A model generated the notes under the pieces. That model had not been told where the DNA came from. It saw only the letters and a program-made list of their open reading frames with translations, and searched no databases. DNA of 64,000 nt from Corynebacterium sp. P3-F1. Its GTDB lineage: Bacteria; Actinomycetota; Actinomycetes; Mycobacteriales; Mycobacteriaceae. Location: positions 1,984,001 through 2,048,000 of the forward strand of contig NZ_CP129965.1 in the NCBI RefSeq assembly GCF_030503635.1. Reading direction: 5' to 3'. Below are positions 1 through 9,625 of the stretch, in pieces (position 1 is the first letter of the stretch; every line of letters begins with the position of its first letter). A program made the position numbers and the translations under genes.

Positions 1-296
1 CCGGTCTGGAACACGTCGATCGGGAATTCGTCGTTGTGCTGGCCGTCCGCGATTTCCTTGGCGGCGGCGATGATGGCGTCAGCCTTGGCTGCGTCGAGAG
101 CGCCGGATTCCTTGTTCACCGTCGCGCACGCTGCCTTGAGCAGGCCGAGGGCGCGGATCTGCTGAGCCTCGAGGCCGCGGCCGGAAATGGGGAAGTTCTC
201 CACGGCACGCTGAGTCTGTGCGCGCCACAGAGCCTGCGCGGGCACCTTCACTTCACCCATGGTGTCGTGCTCGATGCGGTATTCCTGATCAGCCAT
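1..296 (-). CDS. fumC: Fumarate hydratase class II, N-terminal part
   Basis: This is the first ~98 residues of class II fumarase, the TCA-cycle enzyme that interconverts fumarate and malate. The reading starts at the ATG complementary to 294-296 and opens [16 protein letters not shown], the usual N-terminus of the family; further on are residues typical of the fumarase/aspartase superfamily, ending [13 protein letters not shown], just before the conserved substrate-binding SGTSSNMN segment that lies outside the window. The rest of the gene runs off the left edge. It lies downstream of glpX on the same strand, with a strong hairpin between them, so it is probably transcribed separately. The family call is firm; the catalytic residues cannot be checked here. 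Confidence 0.9.
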   Translation of the reverse strand, partial: MADQEYRIEHDTMGEVKVPAQALWRAQTQRAVENFPISGRGLEAQQIRALGLLKAACATVNKESGALDAAKADAIIAAAKEIADGQHNDEFPIDVFQT

Positions 297-418
297 AATC
301 TTCCTTTGAGTTTGTCGCTCGCACGCATCGTGCCGCCGCGGGAATCGTGGCGGATTCTGTGTGCCTGTCCACCCGCGATTATGCCCCAAGCGGAGGTTGG
401 CGGGAGCCGGAAAGACCG

Positions 419-450
419 AATGTCGCCCCCGCATTGAGGGGGGCGACATT
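419..450 (-). terminator. Hairpin terminator between glpX and fumC
   Basis: A perfect 12-bp inverted repeat (AATGTCGCCCCC and its complement) with an 8-nt loop lies 36 bp after the glpX stop. The following minus-strand bases are only weakly T-rich, so it may work as a terminator or as an mRNA-stabilising stem. Confidence 0.6.
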
Positions 451-485
451 CATGCGGCGCGGCCGCGCTCGGGAAGCGGCGGGGT

Positions 486-1493
486 TTAGTTGCCCGGGCC
501 GGAGTAGTCGACGACGGAGTACTCGCGCAGCTTAGCCAGCTTGTGCAGGGACTCGACGTGGCGCACTGTGCCGGACTTGGAGCGCATCGCCAGGGACCGG
601 GTGGTGGCGCCGTCGGAGCGGTAGGAGACACCGCGGAGCATGTCGCCGTTGGTGACGCCGGTCGCCGCGAAGAAGCAGTTGTCGGAACTGACCAGGTCAT
701 TGATGCCGAGAACGCGGTCGAGGTCGTGGCCGGCAGCGAGAACCTTCTCGCGCTCTTCGTCGGACTGCGGTGCGAGCATGCCCTGGATTTCGCCGTCGAG
801 GCACTTCAGCGCGCATGCGGTGATGACGCCCTCCGGGGTTCCGCCGACGCCCATGGCGATGTCGATAGAGTTGTTGTTGCGGGCTGCGGCGATGGCACCG
901 GCAACGTCGCCGTCCATGATGAAGCGGACCTTCGCCCCAGCTTCACGGATCTCGGAGACGAGCTGGGAGTGTCGGGGGCGGTCGAGCACGACGACGGTGA
1001 CGTCGCGCGTGTCGATGCCTTTGGCCTTCGCGACGGCTTGGATGTTGTGGGCGACGGGAGCAGTGATGTCGATCACGCCGGTGGCTTCCGGACCGACGGC
1101 GATCTTGTTCATGTAGAACGCGTCGGTCGGGTCGAACATTGTGCCGCGCTCAGCTGCGGCAATGACGGAAATGGAGTTCGGCCGGCCCTCGGCCATCAGG
1201 CGGGTGCCGTCCACAGGATCGACGGCGAGGTCGAGGGCTGCACCTTGGCCGTTGCCGACGTTCTCGCCGTTGAAGAGCATCGGAGCTTCGTCCTTCTCGC
1301 CTTCGCCGATGACGATGACTCCGTCCATGTTCACGGAGTTGATCATCTTGCGCATCGCGTCGACCGCGGCACCGTCGCCCTCGTTCTTCTTGCCGCGGCC
1401 GACCCATCGGCCGGACGCTAGCGCCGCCGCTTCTGTCACGCGAACGAGCTCCATCGCGAGGTTGCGGTCCGGAGCTTCAACGGGGTTGGACAT
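486..1493 (-). CDS. glpX: Fructose-1,6-bisphosphatase class II
   Basis: This is a 335-residue class II FBPase, which removes the 1-phosphate of fructose-1,6-bisphosphate in gluconeogenesis; actinobacteria generally rely on this class. The metal and substrate motifs are visible: [15 protein letters not shown] near residue 63, DPVDGT near 92, and [12 protein letters not shown] near 217. The length matches the family (about 330). The ATG at 1493 gives the typical [20 protein letters not shown] start. It is divergent from the DUF4245 gene, with a 166-bp shared promoter region, and is followed by fumC on the same strand. Confidence 0.95.
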   Translation of the reverse strand: MSNPVEAPDRNLAMELVRVTEAAALASGRWVGRGKKNEGDGAAVDAMRKMINSVNMDGVIVIGEGEKDEAPMLFNGENVGNGQGAALDLAVDPVDGTRLMAEGRPNSISVIAAAERGTMFDPTDAFYMNKIAVGPEATGVIDITAPVAHNIQAVAKAKGIDTRDVTVVVLDRPRHSQLVSEIREAGAKVRFIMDGDVAGAIAAARNNNSIDIAMGVGGTPEGVITACALKCLDGEIQGMLAPQSDEEREKVLAAGHDLDRVLGINDLVSSDNCFFAATGVTNGDMLRGVSYRSDGATTRSLAMRSKSGTVRHVESLHKLAKLREYSVVDYSGPGN

Positions 1494-1659
1494 TATGTGC
1501 GCCTCCTGGGCAGTGGGTGGGGGTGATTCTTCGGTGAAATGATGTCACCTCTGTGTCTATTCTGGCACCTTTGGCTGTCCGGTATGTCTGGTTTCTCACC
1601 TGATCGGGGGCGATGAGTGCATTTCGGGTGCACGTAAGCGGCGTGACATACTGGCTAGC

Positions 1660-2265
1660 GTGGCTAAGGAGAAACCCCGGATTTTCCAGGACGGCAGGGA
1701 CATGACGATCAATGTCATTGTCATTGTGCTGTTGATGATTGGTGCCGTCGGCTTTACCGGCATGTGCAGTTTCAACCCGGGGCGCCCGGAAAACGGACCC
1801 GTCCAAGAGGTCGACGGTGCGACGTTCATGGGCATGGAAGCCCGGGCGGTGGATTTCCCGGTGCGCTTCCCGGATATGCCCCAGGGGTGGGTGAATAATT
1901 CGGCGCGCCGTTCGACGATTGGGGAGATGCCCGCTCCGGTAGTCGGCTGGGTGACCCCGCAGGAGGGGTTCCTTCAGCTCACACAGACTGACGCGGACGT
2001 GGATGCCGCGGTTAAGTGCGCGGATTCTTCGCCCCGCGAGAAAACAGGTACGCAGCTTATCGACGTTCCCAACGCCCCCGGCCACGAGGCGCTCGTTTAT
2101 TCCTCTCCTGAGAATGACGTGCGCGATCTGTGGGTCGTCGATCTTGGTGACGTGCGCTTGCTGGTGAAGGGGGAGGCGCCGGAGGAGGAATTCCGGGAAC
2201 TCATGGCTACGACGATCGCTACGGCACCGCTCCCGCACGCGGCTCCGGCGGCCTCTTCCTCTTAG
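1660..2265 (+). CDS. DUF4245 membrane-anchored protein
   Basis: This 201-residue protein starts at a GTG and has one N-terminal transmembrane segment (residues ~16-36, INVIVIVLLMIGAVGFTGMC) followed by an extracellular domain. The pattern, including a conserved WV.P..GFLQLTQ stretch and the position opposite glpX, matches the actinobacterial DUF4245 family, whose function is unknown. It converges with xseB, leaving about 46 bp between stops. The C-terminus ends in a low-complexity Ala/Pro/Ser tail. No catalytic motif is evident. Confidence 0.75.
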   Translation: MAKEKPRIFQDGRDMTINVIVIVLLMIGAVGFTGMCSFNPGRPENGPVQEVDGATFMGMEARAVDFPVRFPDMPQGWVNNSARRSTIGEMPAPVVGWVTPQEGFLQLTQTDADVDAAVKCADSSPREKTGTQLIDVPNAPGHEALVYSSPENDVRDLWVVDLGDVRLLVKGEAPEEEFRELMATTIATAPLPHAAPAASSS

Positions 2266-2311
2266 CCCTCCCAGTTCGCCTTTCGGAGGTTTCTGAGCTG
2301 CTCAGTCTCCG

Positions 2312-2602
2312 TTAGTCGTCGGAATCGCCTGAACGTGTCTCGTCGCCCCCAGCGGAGGAGCTGGCGGTGCCGAGGGCGGACTCGACGCGCTTCTGGGCGC
2401 CGTCGAGAAGCACTTCGCAGCGTTTGGCGAGGGCTTCGCCTCGCTCCCAGTACTTGAGTGATTCGTCGAGGCTCATCTGGCCTAGCTCGAGGATTTTCAC
2501 GGTCTCGATGAGCTCGTCGCGGGCTTGCTCGTAAGTGAGCTCTGCGGGGTCGGGGAAGGCATTGTCGTTGGGCGTGCCCTGTCCGAAGGTGTTCTCTGCC
2601 AT
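2312..2602 (-). CDS. xseB: Exodeoxyribonuclease VII small subunit
   Basis: This 96-residue protein is the small subunit of exonuclease VII, which with XseA degrades single-stranded DNA from both ends. The hallmark is the short helical hairpin [18 protein letters not shown], followed by [20 protein letters not shown]. An acidic, Ser/Gly-rich tail follows, as in other actinobacterial XseB. It lies 39 bp downstream of xseA on the same strand and should be cotranscribed with it. Confidence 0.92.
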   Translation of the reverse strand: MAENTFGQGTPNDNAFPDPAELTYEQARDELIETVKILELGQMSLDESLKYWERGEALAKRCEVLLDGAQKRVESALGTASSSAGGDETRSGDSDD

Positions 2603-2641
2603 GATTTCTCCTTGAGTTTCTCCCGGGTTGTTCGGCTGGGG

Positions 2642-3889
2642 TTATTCGGCTGGGGTGGTGGACATTCCGGCGGCGGTGATGGAGCCGTCGCCGACGCGGA
2701 TGCGGAGCTGGGATCCGGGCGGCGCCTGCTCGATGCTGGTCACCACTTCGGCGTCGCTGCCGTCGCGGGGCTGAACCTGGACGACAGCGTAGCCTCGGGC
2801 GAGTGTCGCCGACGGCCCAAGCGCTGAGACTTGGGCGCGCAAAGCCCGAACTTCGGCGGACTCCGCGGCGACGAGACGGGTGATGTCGCGCCTGATGGAC
2901 GCCCGGGAACGGTCCAGCTCCTCGCGGCGCTGCAGGATCGGGGTGAGCGGATTCGCCATGACGGGGCGGGAGCGCAGCTGGCGGACCCCCTCGCGTTCGC
3001 GGTGCACCCAACCGCGGAGCGCCGCGGCCATGCGGGAGCGGGCTTCGCCAATCAGCTCGTATTCGGCGGCGACGTCGGGGACGACGCGTTTAGCGGCGTC
3101 TGTCGGTGTGGCGGCGCGCAGATCGGCTACGTTGTCCAGGACCGGATTATCGGGCTCGTGCCCGATCGCAGAAACGACTGGTGTCTTTGCTATGGCGACC
3201 GCGCGCTGAAGGACTTCCTCGGAAAACGGGAGCAGATCTTCAACGGAGCCGCCGCCGCGGGCGATGATGATGACGTCGATGGTCTCGTCGGCGTCGAGAA
3301 GCCTGAGCGCCTCGACGACCTCCGGGACGGCGTTGGCGCCCTGGACTGCAGTGTTGATCACGCGGAAATCGACTGCCGGCCACCGGTCCTTGGCCACGGA
3401 AAGCACGTCGCGCTCTGCGGCGGATCCGCGGCCGGTGATCAGGCCGACGCGGGTGGGCAGGTAGGGGAGGGGGCGCTTGCGCGAGACGTCGAAAAGCCCC
3501 TCTGCGGCGAGCATTTTGCGCAGTTGCTCGATCTTGGCCAGAAGTTCGCCTTCGCCCACGTGGCGGATCTCCGTGACCCACATCGAAAACGACCCGCGGC
3601 CGGCATAGAACGCGGGTTTGCCGCGGACCACCACATGGTCGCCGTCTTTCAGCGGAGTGGGCATACTTCGCAACAATTCCGTCGACGCGGTGAGCTGCAA
3701 ACTCATCTGTTCCTGGGTGTCGCGCAAAGTGAGATACGACAGCTTCCACGTCGGCTTCATGTTCACCTGGGTCAGCTGCCCCTCGATCCACAACCAACCC
3801 AGCCGCTCGATCCACTGTTTGACCGTCTGGTTGACCTGGGAAACTGACCACGGTGTCTCCGGTGTGCTCTTTGGTGGTTGTCCTGCCAT
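2642..3889 (-). CDS. xseA: Exodeoxyribonuclease VII large subunit
   Basis: This 415-residue catalytic subunit of exonuclease VII has an N-terminal OB-fold (residues ~10-110, with [15 protein letters not shown] and WIEGQLTQV) and a central nuclease domain. The domain contains [30 protein letters not shown] and [13 protein letters not shown], the family's conserved blocks. A helical region and a C-terminal barrel (ARGYAVVQ) follow. The start is an ATG at 3889. xseA and xseB form an operon, and xseA is divergent from ispH, the same neighbourhood as in mycobacteria and other corynebacteria. Confidence 0.95.
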   Translation of the reverse strand: MAGQPPKSTPETPWSVSQVNQTVKQWIERLGWLWIEGQLTQVNMKPTWKLSYLTLRDTQEQMSLQLTASTELLRSMPTPLKDGDHVVVRGKPAFYAGRGSFSMWVTEIRHVGEGELLAKIEQLRKMLAAEGLFDVSRKRPLPYLPTRVGLITGRGSAAERDVLSVAKDRWPAVDFRVINTAVQGANAVPEVVEALRLLDADETIDVIIIARGGGSVEDLLPFSEEVLQRAVAIAKTPVVSAIGHEPDNPVLDNVADLRAATPTDAAKRVVPDVAAEYELIGEARSRMAAALRGWVHREREGVRQLRSRPVMANPLTPILQRREELDRSRASIRRDITRLVAAESAEVRALRAQVSALGPSATLARGYAVVQVQPRDGSDAEVVTSIEQAPPGSQLRIRVGDGSITAAGMSTTPAE

Positions 3890-4031
3890 TGGCCCACGCC
3901 CCCTTTCTTCTGCTGGCCGTAGGTGCTTGCGTTACTGCTTCGGTGCTCGACGAGGAAGCCCGGCGGTCACCGGGGTCTTCTCGAGCACGCCAGCTTACCT
4001 TTTAGACTGCCCATCCATTACCCTTGGTCCC

Positions 4032-4991
4032 ATGTCCAGCACCGGAAAAAACGTCCTTCTTGCAGCCCCTCGCGGATACTGTGCCGGCGTGGACCGCGCA
4101 GTTGAAACCGTGGAGAAGGCGCTGGAAAAATACGGCGCCCCCATTTACGTCCGCAAAGAAATCGTGCACAACAAGTACGTCGTGGAGACCCTGTCTCAGC
4201 GCGGCGTGATCTTTGTGGAGGAGACCGACGAAGTCCCCGAAGGCGCGCACGTGGTTTTCTCCGCGCACGGTGTGTCCCCGGCGGTGCGCGAATCGGCGCG
4301 ACAGCGCAACCTCATGGCGCTCGATGCGTCGTGCCCCCTAGTGACCAAGGTGCACAACGAGGTCAAGCGTTTCGCGCGCGACGGCTACCACATTCTTCTC
4401 GTCGGCCACGAAGGCCACGAGGAGGTGGAGGGCACCGCCGGTGAGGCACCGGATGTCGTCCACCTTGTTGACGGTGTGGATGGTGTCGAGGCTGCGCCTG
4501 ATTTCCCGGCTGACCAGAAACTGGTGTGGCTGTCCCAGACCACCTTGTCGGTCGACGAGACGATGGAAATCGTGTCGCGGCTGCGGGAGAAGTACCCCAA
4601 CCTCGAGAATCCGCCGAGCGACGACATCTGCTACGCCACCCAGAACCGCCAGGTGGCTGTCAAGGCGATCGCCGAGAAAGTCGAGCTGATGATCGTTGTG
4701 GGATCGCAGAACTCCTCGAACTCGAAACGTCTCGTGGAAGTGGCGCTGCAAAACGGTGCGGACGCGGCCTATCTCGTGGACTACGCGCGCCAGATCGACG
4801 AAGCGTGGCTCGACGGCGTGACCACCGTCGGCGTCACGTCCGGCGCGTCGGTGCCGGAGATCCTCGTGCGCGAGGTCGTGGAGTACTTGAGCGAGCGCGG
4901 ATTCGACAACGTTGAGCAGGTCACCACGACCACGGAGACCATCACCTTCGCGCTGCCGCGTGATCTGCGGGCGCCGCGGACGCGGGAATAA
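4032..4991 (+). CDS. ispH: 4-hydroxy-3-methylbut-2-enyl diphosphate reductase
   Basis: IspH (LytB) makes IPP and DMAPP in the last step of the non-mevalonate isoprenoid pathway. The 319-residue product carries the three cysteines that bind the Fe-S cluster ([12 protein letters not shown] near residue 15, [12 protein letters not shown] near 104, DDICYATQ near 198) and the active-site [11 protein letters not shown] block. The frame is open far upstream, but the ATG at 4032 gives the standard N-terminus [17 protein letters not shown]. It is divergent from xseA and converges on the next gene with only 8 bp between stops. Confidence 0.95.
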   Translation: MSSTGKNVLLAAPRGYCAGVDRAVETVEKALEKYGAPIYVRKEIVHNKYVVETLSQRGVIFVEETDEVPEGAHVVFSAHGVSPAVRESARQRNLMALDASCPLVTKVHNEVKRFARDGYHILLVGHEGHEEVEGTAGEAPDVVHLVDGVDGVEAAPDFPADQKLVWLSQTTLSVDETMEIVSRLREKYPNLENPPSDDICYATQNRQVAVKAIAEKVELMIVVGSQNSSNSKRLVEVALQNGADAAYLVDYARQIDEAWLDGVTTVGVTSGASVPEILVREVVEYLSERGFDNVEQVTTTTETITFALPRDLRAPRTRE

Positions 4992-4999
4992 GGGAAGGT

Positions 5000-5662
5000 T
5001 TAGGGGTTATACAGGTCGTCGCTTAGCCTGCGGCTGACCACGCGGGATTCATTCCGGTTCGCCTTCTGGCGCTCACCTCGGCGGGATAGAAGCTCCTCGA
5101 CCGTTACCTTGGTGTCAGTGCTGTCTGACCTGGTGGTTCGCTGTCGCGACCGTGAGGCTTCGTAGCGCGTTCGCCTGTTCGAGGCGCTCGCATTGCGGCG
5201 TTGGCGCTCTTCACGCGCGAGAATGTCCTCGTTCTGTTTCTTCAGCAAACGGTGGCGCAGCAGGGCAATCAGAAGCGTTCCGAGTGCGACAAAAAGAAGC
5301 ACCGGGAAGTACTGGGTTAGCGGATAGAGAATCAGCAGAGCTGAGGTTTTGCCCAGTGATGTCTGGCCGTCGGGGAGCTGGAAATACGCGTTCAGCGTGC
5401 CCGTCAGTAGCAGGAAGAACGTGTACAGAACCGGTATTGACGCGACGGTGATGAACAGGCCCTTCGGATTGACGAAGGTGGTGACAATGATCGACGCCAG
5501 CGCGAACAGCACGAGGAACGGCATTCCCACCGCCTCGTTGTACAGTGCGATCAGTCCGCCGGTTACGAGCGCGGCGATGATGATGCCAATGCCGGAACCC
5601 GTGGAAAAGCCGGACAGCGTCGATTTAGACGTGGACGACGAGCGGGGGGAAGCATGAGACAC
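5000..5662 (-). CDS. DUF6542-type membrane protein
   Basis: This 220-residue protein has four predicted membrane helices: about residues 24-45, 47-65, 69-91 and 118-138. A long, charged, Arg/Ser-rich cytoplasmic tail follows (about 140-220). The layout matches a small actinobacterial family annotated DUF6542, commonly beside ispH. Nothing suggests an enzymatic role. The tail (RRNASASNRRTRYEASRSRQ) could bind nucleic acid or membrane lipid, but that is speculation. Confidence 0.6.
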   Translation of the reverse strand: MSHASPRSSSTSKSTLSGFSTGSGIGIIIAALVTGGLIALYNEAVGMPFLVLFALASIIVTTFVNPKGLFITVASIPVLYTFFLLLTGTLNAYFQLPDGQTSLGKTSALLILYPLTQYFPVLLFVALGTLLIALLRHRLLKKQNEDILAREERQRRNASASNRRTRYEASRSRQRTTRSDSTDTKVTVEELLSRRGERQKANRNESRVVSRRLSDDLYNP

Positions 5663-5714
5663 GATGAAACATGTTACCTGCCGGCTGTGCCGCCCTAAGC
5701 GTCACTCGGCGGAG

Positions 5715-6881
5715 CTACCCCCATTTTTCTTCCGGCTGCGCTTCGTGGGTGCGGGCAGGCGCGGTACGCGTGCGTGTGGACACCGAGTTCAGCACGGCGG
5801 GCGGGGCGGCGGAATGAGCAGGGACGTCGAGGTCTTTGAGCTTGCGGGCGGTAACTATTACGCGGGAGTCCATGGAGCCGAGGGTGGCGTTGAAGGCCTC
5901 GACGGCTTTATCTAGGGAGGCTCCGAGCCGGTTGTAGTGCTCGGCCATGGTTCCCAGGCGTGTGTACAGCTGCGTCCCCAGGCGTTGGATCTCCTGCGCT
6001 TTCTCCGTGGCGCTCTCTTGCTGCCAGCCAAGGCCTACGGTGCGCAGCAGCGCGAACAAGGTGGTCGGGGTGGCCAGGACGACGTCGCGGGAAAACGCAT
6101 AGTCGAGCAGCTCGGGGTCTTGTTCGAGTGCGGCATCGAGGAAGGGGTCCGCGGGAATGAATAGCACGACGAATTCAGGGGTCGGGTGGAATGCCTCGAC
6201 GTAGCTCTTCTCGGACAGTGTGGCCACATGGTTTCGCACGAGGTGGCTATGGCGGCGCAGGTACCCCTGTTTCTCTTCCGGGTCTTCGGTGCTCAAGGCA
6301 TCCAGGAATGCTCCAAACGGTACCTTCGCGTCCACGACAATGTTGCGGCCGCGGCTCAAGCGAATCACCATGTCGGGCCGTACCATGCGTCCGTCGACCC
6401 ACGCTGTGGCCTGGACATCGAAATCGCAGTAACGGGTCATTCCGCCGAGCTCCACCACACGCTCGAGCTGCATCTCGCCCCACCGCCCCCGGGTGTTGGG
6501 GGAGCGAAGAGCAGCCACGAGTTGGTCGGTGCGGTCACCCAATCGGGTAGACGCCCGGGTGACGGCTTGTACTTGCCCGGCTAGTGCGGAGTAGGCGACT
6601 GCTCTGTCCTCGTCCATTTCCCGCAGCTGCGCGGAAAGTTGCTCCATGGTCTGCCCGAGACGGTCCAGCTCACGTTGGCGTTCTGCCTCGAATGCGCGAG
6701 TCTCCGGGGAGGCGGGGATCGCTGCTTGCTCAGCGGGAAATCCCGCCTGAGCGGGACCCGCCGAGTGGGGGTCGTGCCGCGTCGAGCGCACAGAGTGGAA
6801 CGCTGCGCCGACAAACGCCCCGCCAACGAATGCGAGGACGGCAACGACAATGATCAGGACAGCGACGGTAGAGGTGCTCAT
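5715..6881 (-). CDS. rmuC: DNA recombination protein RmuC
   Basis: This RmuC-family protein (388 residues from the ATG at 6881) has an N-terminal membrane helix (STVAVLIIVVAVLAFVGGAF), a predicted coiled coil (about residues 55-120, rich in QLREMDEDRAV heptads) and a nuclease-like domain with RGRWGEMQLERVVELGGM and IVVDAKVPFGAFLDAL. RmuC proteins limit rearrangements at inverted repeats in E. coli. A GTG three codons upstream is possible, but the ATG fits the membrane helix better. It ends close to the DUF6542 gene on the same strand. Confidence 0.88.
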   Translation of the reverse strand: MSTSTVAVLIIVVAVLAFVGGAFVGAAFHSVRSTRHDPHSAGPAQAGFPAEQAAIPASPETRAFEAERQRELDRLGQTMEQLSAQLREMDEDRAVAYSALAGQVQAVTRASTRLGDRTDQLVAALRSPNTRGRWGEMQLERVVELGGMTRYCDFDVQATAWVDGRMVRPDMVIRLSRGRNIVVDAKVPFGAFLDALSTEDPEEKQGYLRRHSHLVRNHVATLSEKSYVEAFHPTPEFVVLFIPADPFLDAALEQDPELLDYAFSRDVVLATPTTLFALLRTVGLGWQQESATEKAQEIQRLGTQLYTRLGTMAEHYNRLGASLDKAVEAFNATLGSMDSRVIVTARKLKDLDVPAHSAAPPAVLNSVSTRTRTAPARTHEAQPEEKWG

Positions 6882-6902
6882 GCACCACACCCTTTCACAC
6901 GC

Positions 6903-8384
6903 TTAAGACACGTCGTCTTCGCTGTCCTTGCGGGAACCGAACGGATTTTCGAACTTCCATTCTTTCCGCGGCCGAAAATTGATCGATTTCACCTGCTTGA
7001 CCAGTGTTGACCCGGGCGTGTGGTGTGGGTCCCGTTGGTCGTTGACCGGATCGTCCACCGACGGTGGTGCCCAGACGTGCTCGGACATGAGCTCGTCGCG
7101 TGCGGCATTGCTCTCGCGTTCTTCTGCTTCGGCCAATGCTCTGCCGACGTCGGTGGAGAAGGTCAGATCGCTCGCGCTGACTTCCCCGGCGTGCAGGCGG
7201 AGCATCTCTTGGATGTAGCGGAACACCACCGCCAAGGTGGCCGCGACAGGAACGGCGAGGAAGGCGCCGACGAGTCCGAAGAGTCCGCCGCCGACCGTGA
7301 CGGAGACAAGGATGATCACGGGGTGGAGGTTCATCGCCCGTGATTGCAGTAGTGGGGACAGGACATTGCCTTCGAGTTGCTGCACCGCGATGACGATTGC
7401 GAGGACGATGAGAGCTTCGGTGAAACCGAGGGAGACGAGCGCGATCAGCACCGCCAGGGTACCGGCGACGATCGCGCCGACGAGAGGAATGAACCCGGCC
7501 ATGAAGGTGATCACCGCCAGGGTGAACGCCATGGGGACTCCGACGAGCCAGATGCCTAGGCCGATGAAGATGGCGTCGATAAGCGAAACGAGAGCTTGCG
7601 CACGGATGTAGCCGCCGAGGGTCTCCCACGCGCGGGTAAGCAGCTCCGTTGCGTGCAGGCCTGCGCGGCCGCCGGTGGCGCTGCGGACCCACGGCAGGAA
7701 TTTAGGGCCGTCTTTGAGGAAGAAGAAAGTGAGGACCACCACGACGACTAGGGTGATCGACATCGACGTGGCGGTGCTGATGCCACTGAAGATGCCGCCG
7801 GCGATCGCGCCCGCCTTGTTCTGCATCCATGTTGTGATGTCCTGGATAATGGTGTCCAGCTGTTCTGCGTCAATGTCGAACGGCAGCGTTTCCTGGTTTT
7901 GCAGCCACAGCTGTAATCCCTGGATTCCTTGGCCGGCCTGGATGACAAGAATGCGTGAATTGCGCAGGATATCCGGCAGGATGATGGCCACGAAAAAGAC
8001 CAGAACCGCGAAGAAAATCAGCAGCGACAGAAGCGCTGCAAACGCTTCTGGCACTTTGTGGCGGCGCAGGAAGTTCGTGATCGGGGACAGCACCGTGCAC
8101 ACGATCAGCGCGAGGATGACGGGCAGGACACCGGCCCAGAATTTTCCGATGAGGTAGAAACTGGCGCCCAGCAGAACCACGATGATGAGCGCTCGCAGCG
8201 AGAACTGGGCCGCGGACTTCATCCACGTATTGACAATGACGGAGCGGTCCACGCGGTTGTCGTATTCGTGTACCGCGCCTGACCCGGCAGATTTCGCGTC
8301 AGACGCTTGCACCTCTTCTGCTAGTGCCTGAGCGTCGGTCACTGGGTCCTTGCCCGCAATTGGGGGTTTCTCTGCAGAACTCAC
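6903..8384 (-). CDS. AI-2E family transporter
   Basis: This 493-residue integral membrane protein is of the AI-2E/PerM family. A charged N-terminus of about 60 residues precedes the first helices (about 75-115), and the C-terminal half carries the typical block of close helices with GFIPLVGAIVAGTLAVLIAL and the LSPLLQSRAMNLHPV motif. A long hydrophilic C-terminus (about 400-493) follows. Some family members export autoinducer-2 or ions; substrate cannot be assigned here. It lies 21 bp upstream of rmuC on the same strand. Confidence 0.85.
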   Translation of the reverse strand: MSSAEKPPIAGKDPVTDAQALAEEVQASDAKSAGSGAVHEYDNRVDRSVIVNTWMKSAAQFSLRALIIVVLLGASFYLIGKFWAGVLPVILALIVCTVLSPITNFLRRHKVPEAFAALLSLLIFFAVLVFFVAIILPDILRNSRILVIQAGQGIQGLQLWLQNQETLPFDIDAEQLDTIIQDITTWMQNKAGAIAGGIFSGISTATSMSITLVVVVVLTFFFLKDGPKFLPWVRSATGGRAGLHATELLTRAWETLGGYIRAQALVSLIDAIFIGLGIWLVGVPMAFTLAVITFMAGFIPLVGAIVAGTLAVLIALVSLGFTEALIVLAIVIAVQQLEGNVLSPLLQSRAMNLHPVIILVSVTVGGGLFGLVGAFLAVPVAATLAVVFRYIQEMLRLHAGEVSASDLTFSTDVGRALAEAEERESNAARDELMSEHVWAPPSVDDPVNDQRDPHHTPGSTLVKQVKSINFRPRKEWKFENPFGSRKDSEDDVS

Positions 8385-8516
8385 GGGTCCTATTGTGCCC
8401 TAAGCAATCAGCGCCGAGCGAAGCTTTTTACGCCCGCTGTTCGATGGCTCACCGCACGACCCCGCCCATCCGCCCGCCGTCCGGGGTGGTTCAGACGTGC
8501 GTTATCATTGGCCCTC

Positions 8517-9605
8517 GTGAGCCTTACTCTTGGAATTGTCGGTCTTCCCAATGTGGGTAAATCCACCCTGTTCAACGCGCTGACCCGCAACGAGGTCTTG
8601 GCGGCGAACTACCCCTTCGCCACCATTGAGCCGAATGTCGGTCTGGTGCCGCTGCCGGACAAGCGCTTGGACCGTCTCGCGGAGATCTTCGGTTCCGCGG
8701 AGATCCTGCCGGCGACGGTGTCGTTCGTGGACATCGCCGGCATTGTCAAGGGCGCCTCTGAGGGCGAGGGCATGGGCAATGCTTTCCTGGCCAACATTCG
8801 TGAGGCGGATGCGATCTGCCAGGTGGTGCGCGCCTTCTCCGACGACAACGTCATTCACGTCGACGGCAAGGTGGACCCGGCCAGCGACATCTCCGTGATC
8901 AACACCGAGCTGATCCTCGCCGACCTCCAGACGATTGAGAAGGCGCTGCCTCGTCTTGAAAAGGAAGGCCGCAAGGACAAGGACATCTCAGCGCAGGCGG
9001 AAGAGGCGAAGAAGGCTCAGGCGATCCTGGAGAATGACCGCACTCTCTTCGCCGCGTCCAAGGCTGGTGAAATCGACCTCGCGCTCGTGCGTGACCTTCA
9101 CCTGATGACCGCGAAGCCGTTCCTTTACGTCTTCAACTCCGACGAGGGCGTGCTCACGGACGAGGCTAAGAAGGCGGAGCTGCGCGAGCTCGTCGGTCCT
9201 GCCGAGGCCGTGTTCCTCGACGCGCAGACCGAAACCGAGCTGCTCGAGCTCGACGAAGAGGATGCCGCAGAGCTTCTCGCGGCTGTCGGACAAGACGAGC
9301 CCGGCTTATCGACGTTGGCGCGCGCCGGCTTTGAAACCCTCGGACTCCAGACTTACCTGACTGCTGGCCCCAAGGAATCCCGCGCCTGGACCATCCACAA
9401 GGGCGACACCGCCCCGAAGGCTGCCGGGGTGATCCACACCGATTTTGAGAAGGGCTTCATCAAAGCCGAGATCGTCGCCTTCGACGACCTGGACGAGCTC
9501 GGTTCCATGGCCGAAGCGCGCGCCAACGGAAAGGTCCGCCAAGAGGGCAAGGATTACGTCATGGCCGACGGCGATGTCGTGGAGTTTCGTTTCAATGTAA
9601 CCTGA
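8517..9605 (+). CDS. ychF: Redox-regulated ATPase YchF
   Basis: This Obg-related NTPase of 362 residues prefers ATP over GTP, and its homologues act in translation and stress control. The P-loop GLPNVGKS is at residues ~8-15, the DIAGIVKGASEGEGMGN switch near 75, the NxxE-type base motif as FNSDE near 204, and the C-terminal TGS domain ends KDYVMADGDVVEFRFNV. The GTG at 8517 gives the family start MSLTLGIVGLPNVGKS; a TTG 9 bp upstream is less likely. It is the last core gene before the island: the integrase starts 20 bp after its stop. Confidence 0.95.
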   Translation: MSLTLGIVGLPNVGKSTLFNALTRNEVLAANYPFATIEPNVGLVPLPDKRLDRLAEIFGSAEILPATVSFVDIAGIVKGASEGEGMGNAFLANIREADAICQVVRAFSDDNVIHVDGKVDPASDISVINTELILADLQTIEKALPRLEKEGRKDKDISAQAEEAKKAQAILENDRTLFAASKAGEIDLALVRDLHLMTAKPFLYVFNSDEGVLTDEAKKAELRELVGPAEAVFLDAQTETELLELDEEDAAELLAAVGQDEPGLSTLARAGFETLGLQTYLTAGPKESRAWTIHKGDTAPKAAGVIHTDFEKGFIKAEIVAFDDLDELGSMAEARANGKVRQEGKDYVMADGDVVEFRFNVT

Positions 9606-9625
9606 GGCGCGCTAGTGTTAGCGGC

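Noticed and set aside
543..1421. Long open frame opposite glpX
   Set aside because: It is the antisense shadow of a clear glpX gene in GC-rich DNA; no start or family support. The same holds for the long antisense frames at 42617-43945 (YhgE repeats), 45597-47039 (MFS) and 60648-62009 (permease).
1533..1549. GlxR/CRP-like palindrome GGTGA-N7-TCACC between glpX and the DUF4245 gene
   Set aside because: The spacer is one base longer than the GTGA-N6-TCAC consensus; possible but not strong enough to annotate.
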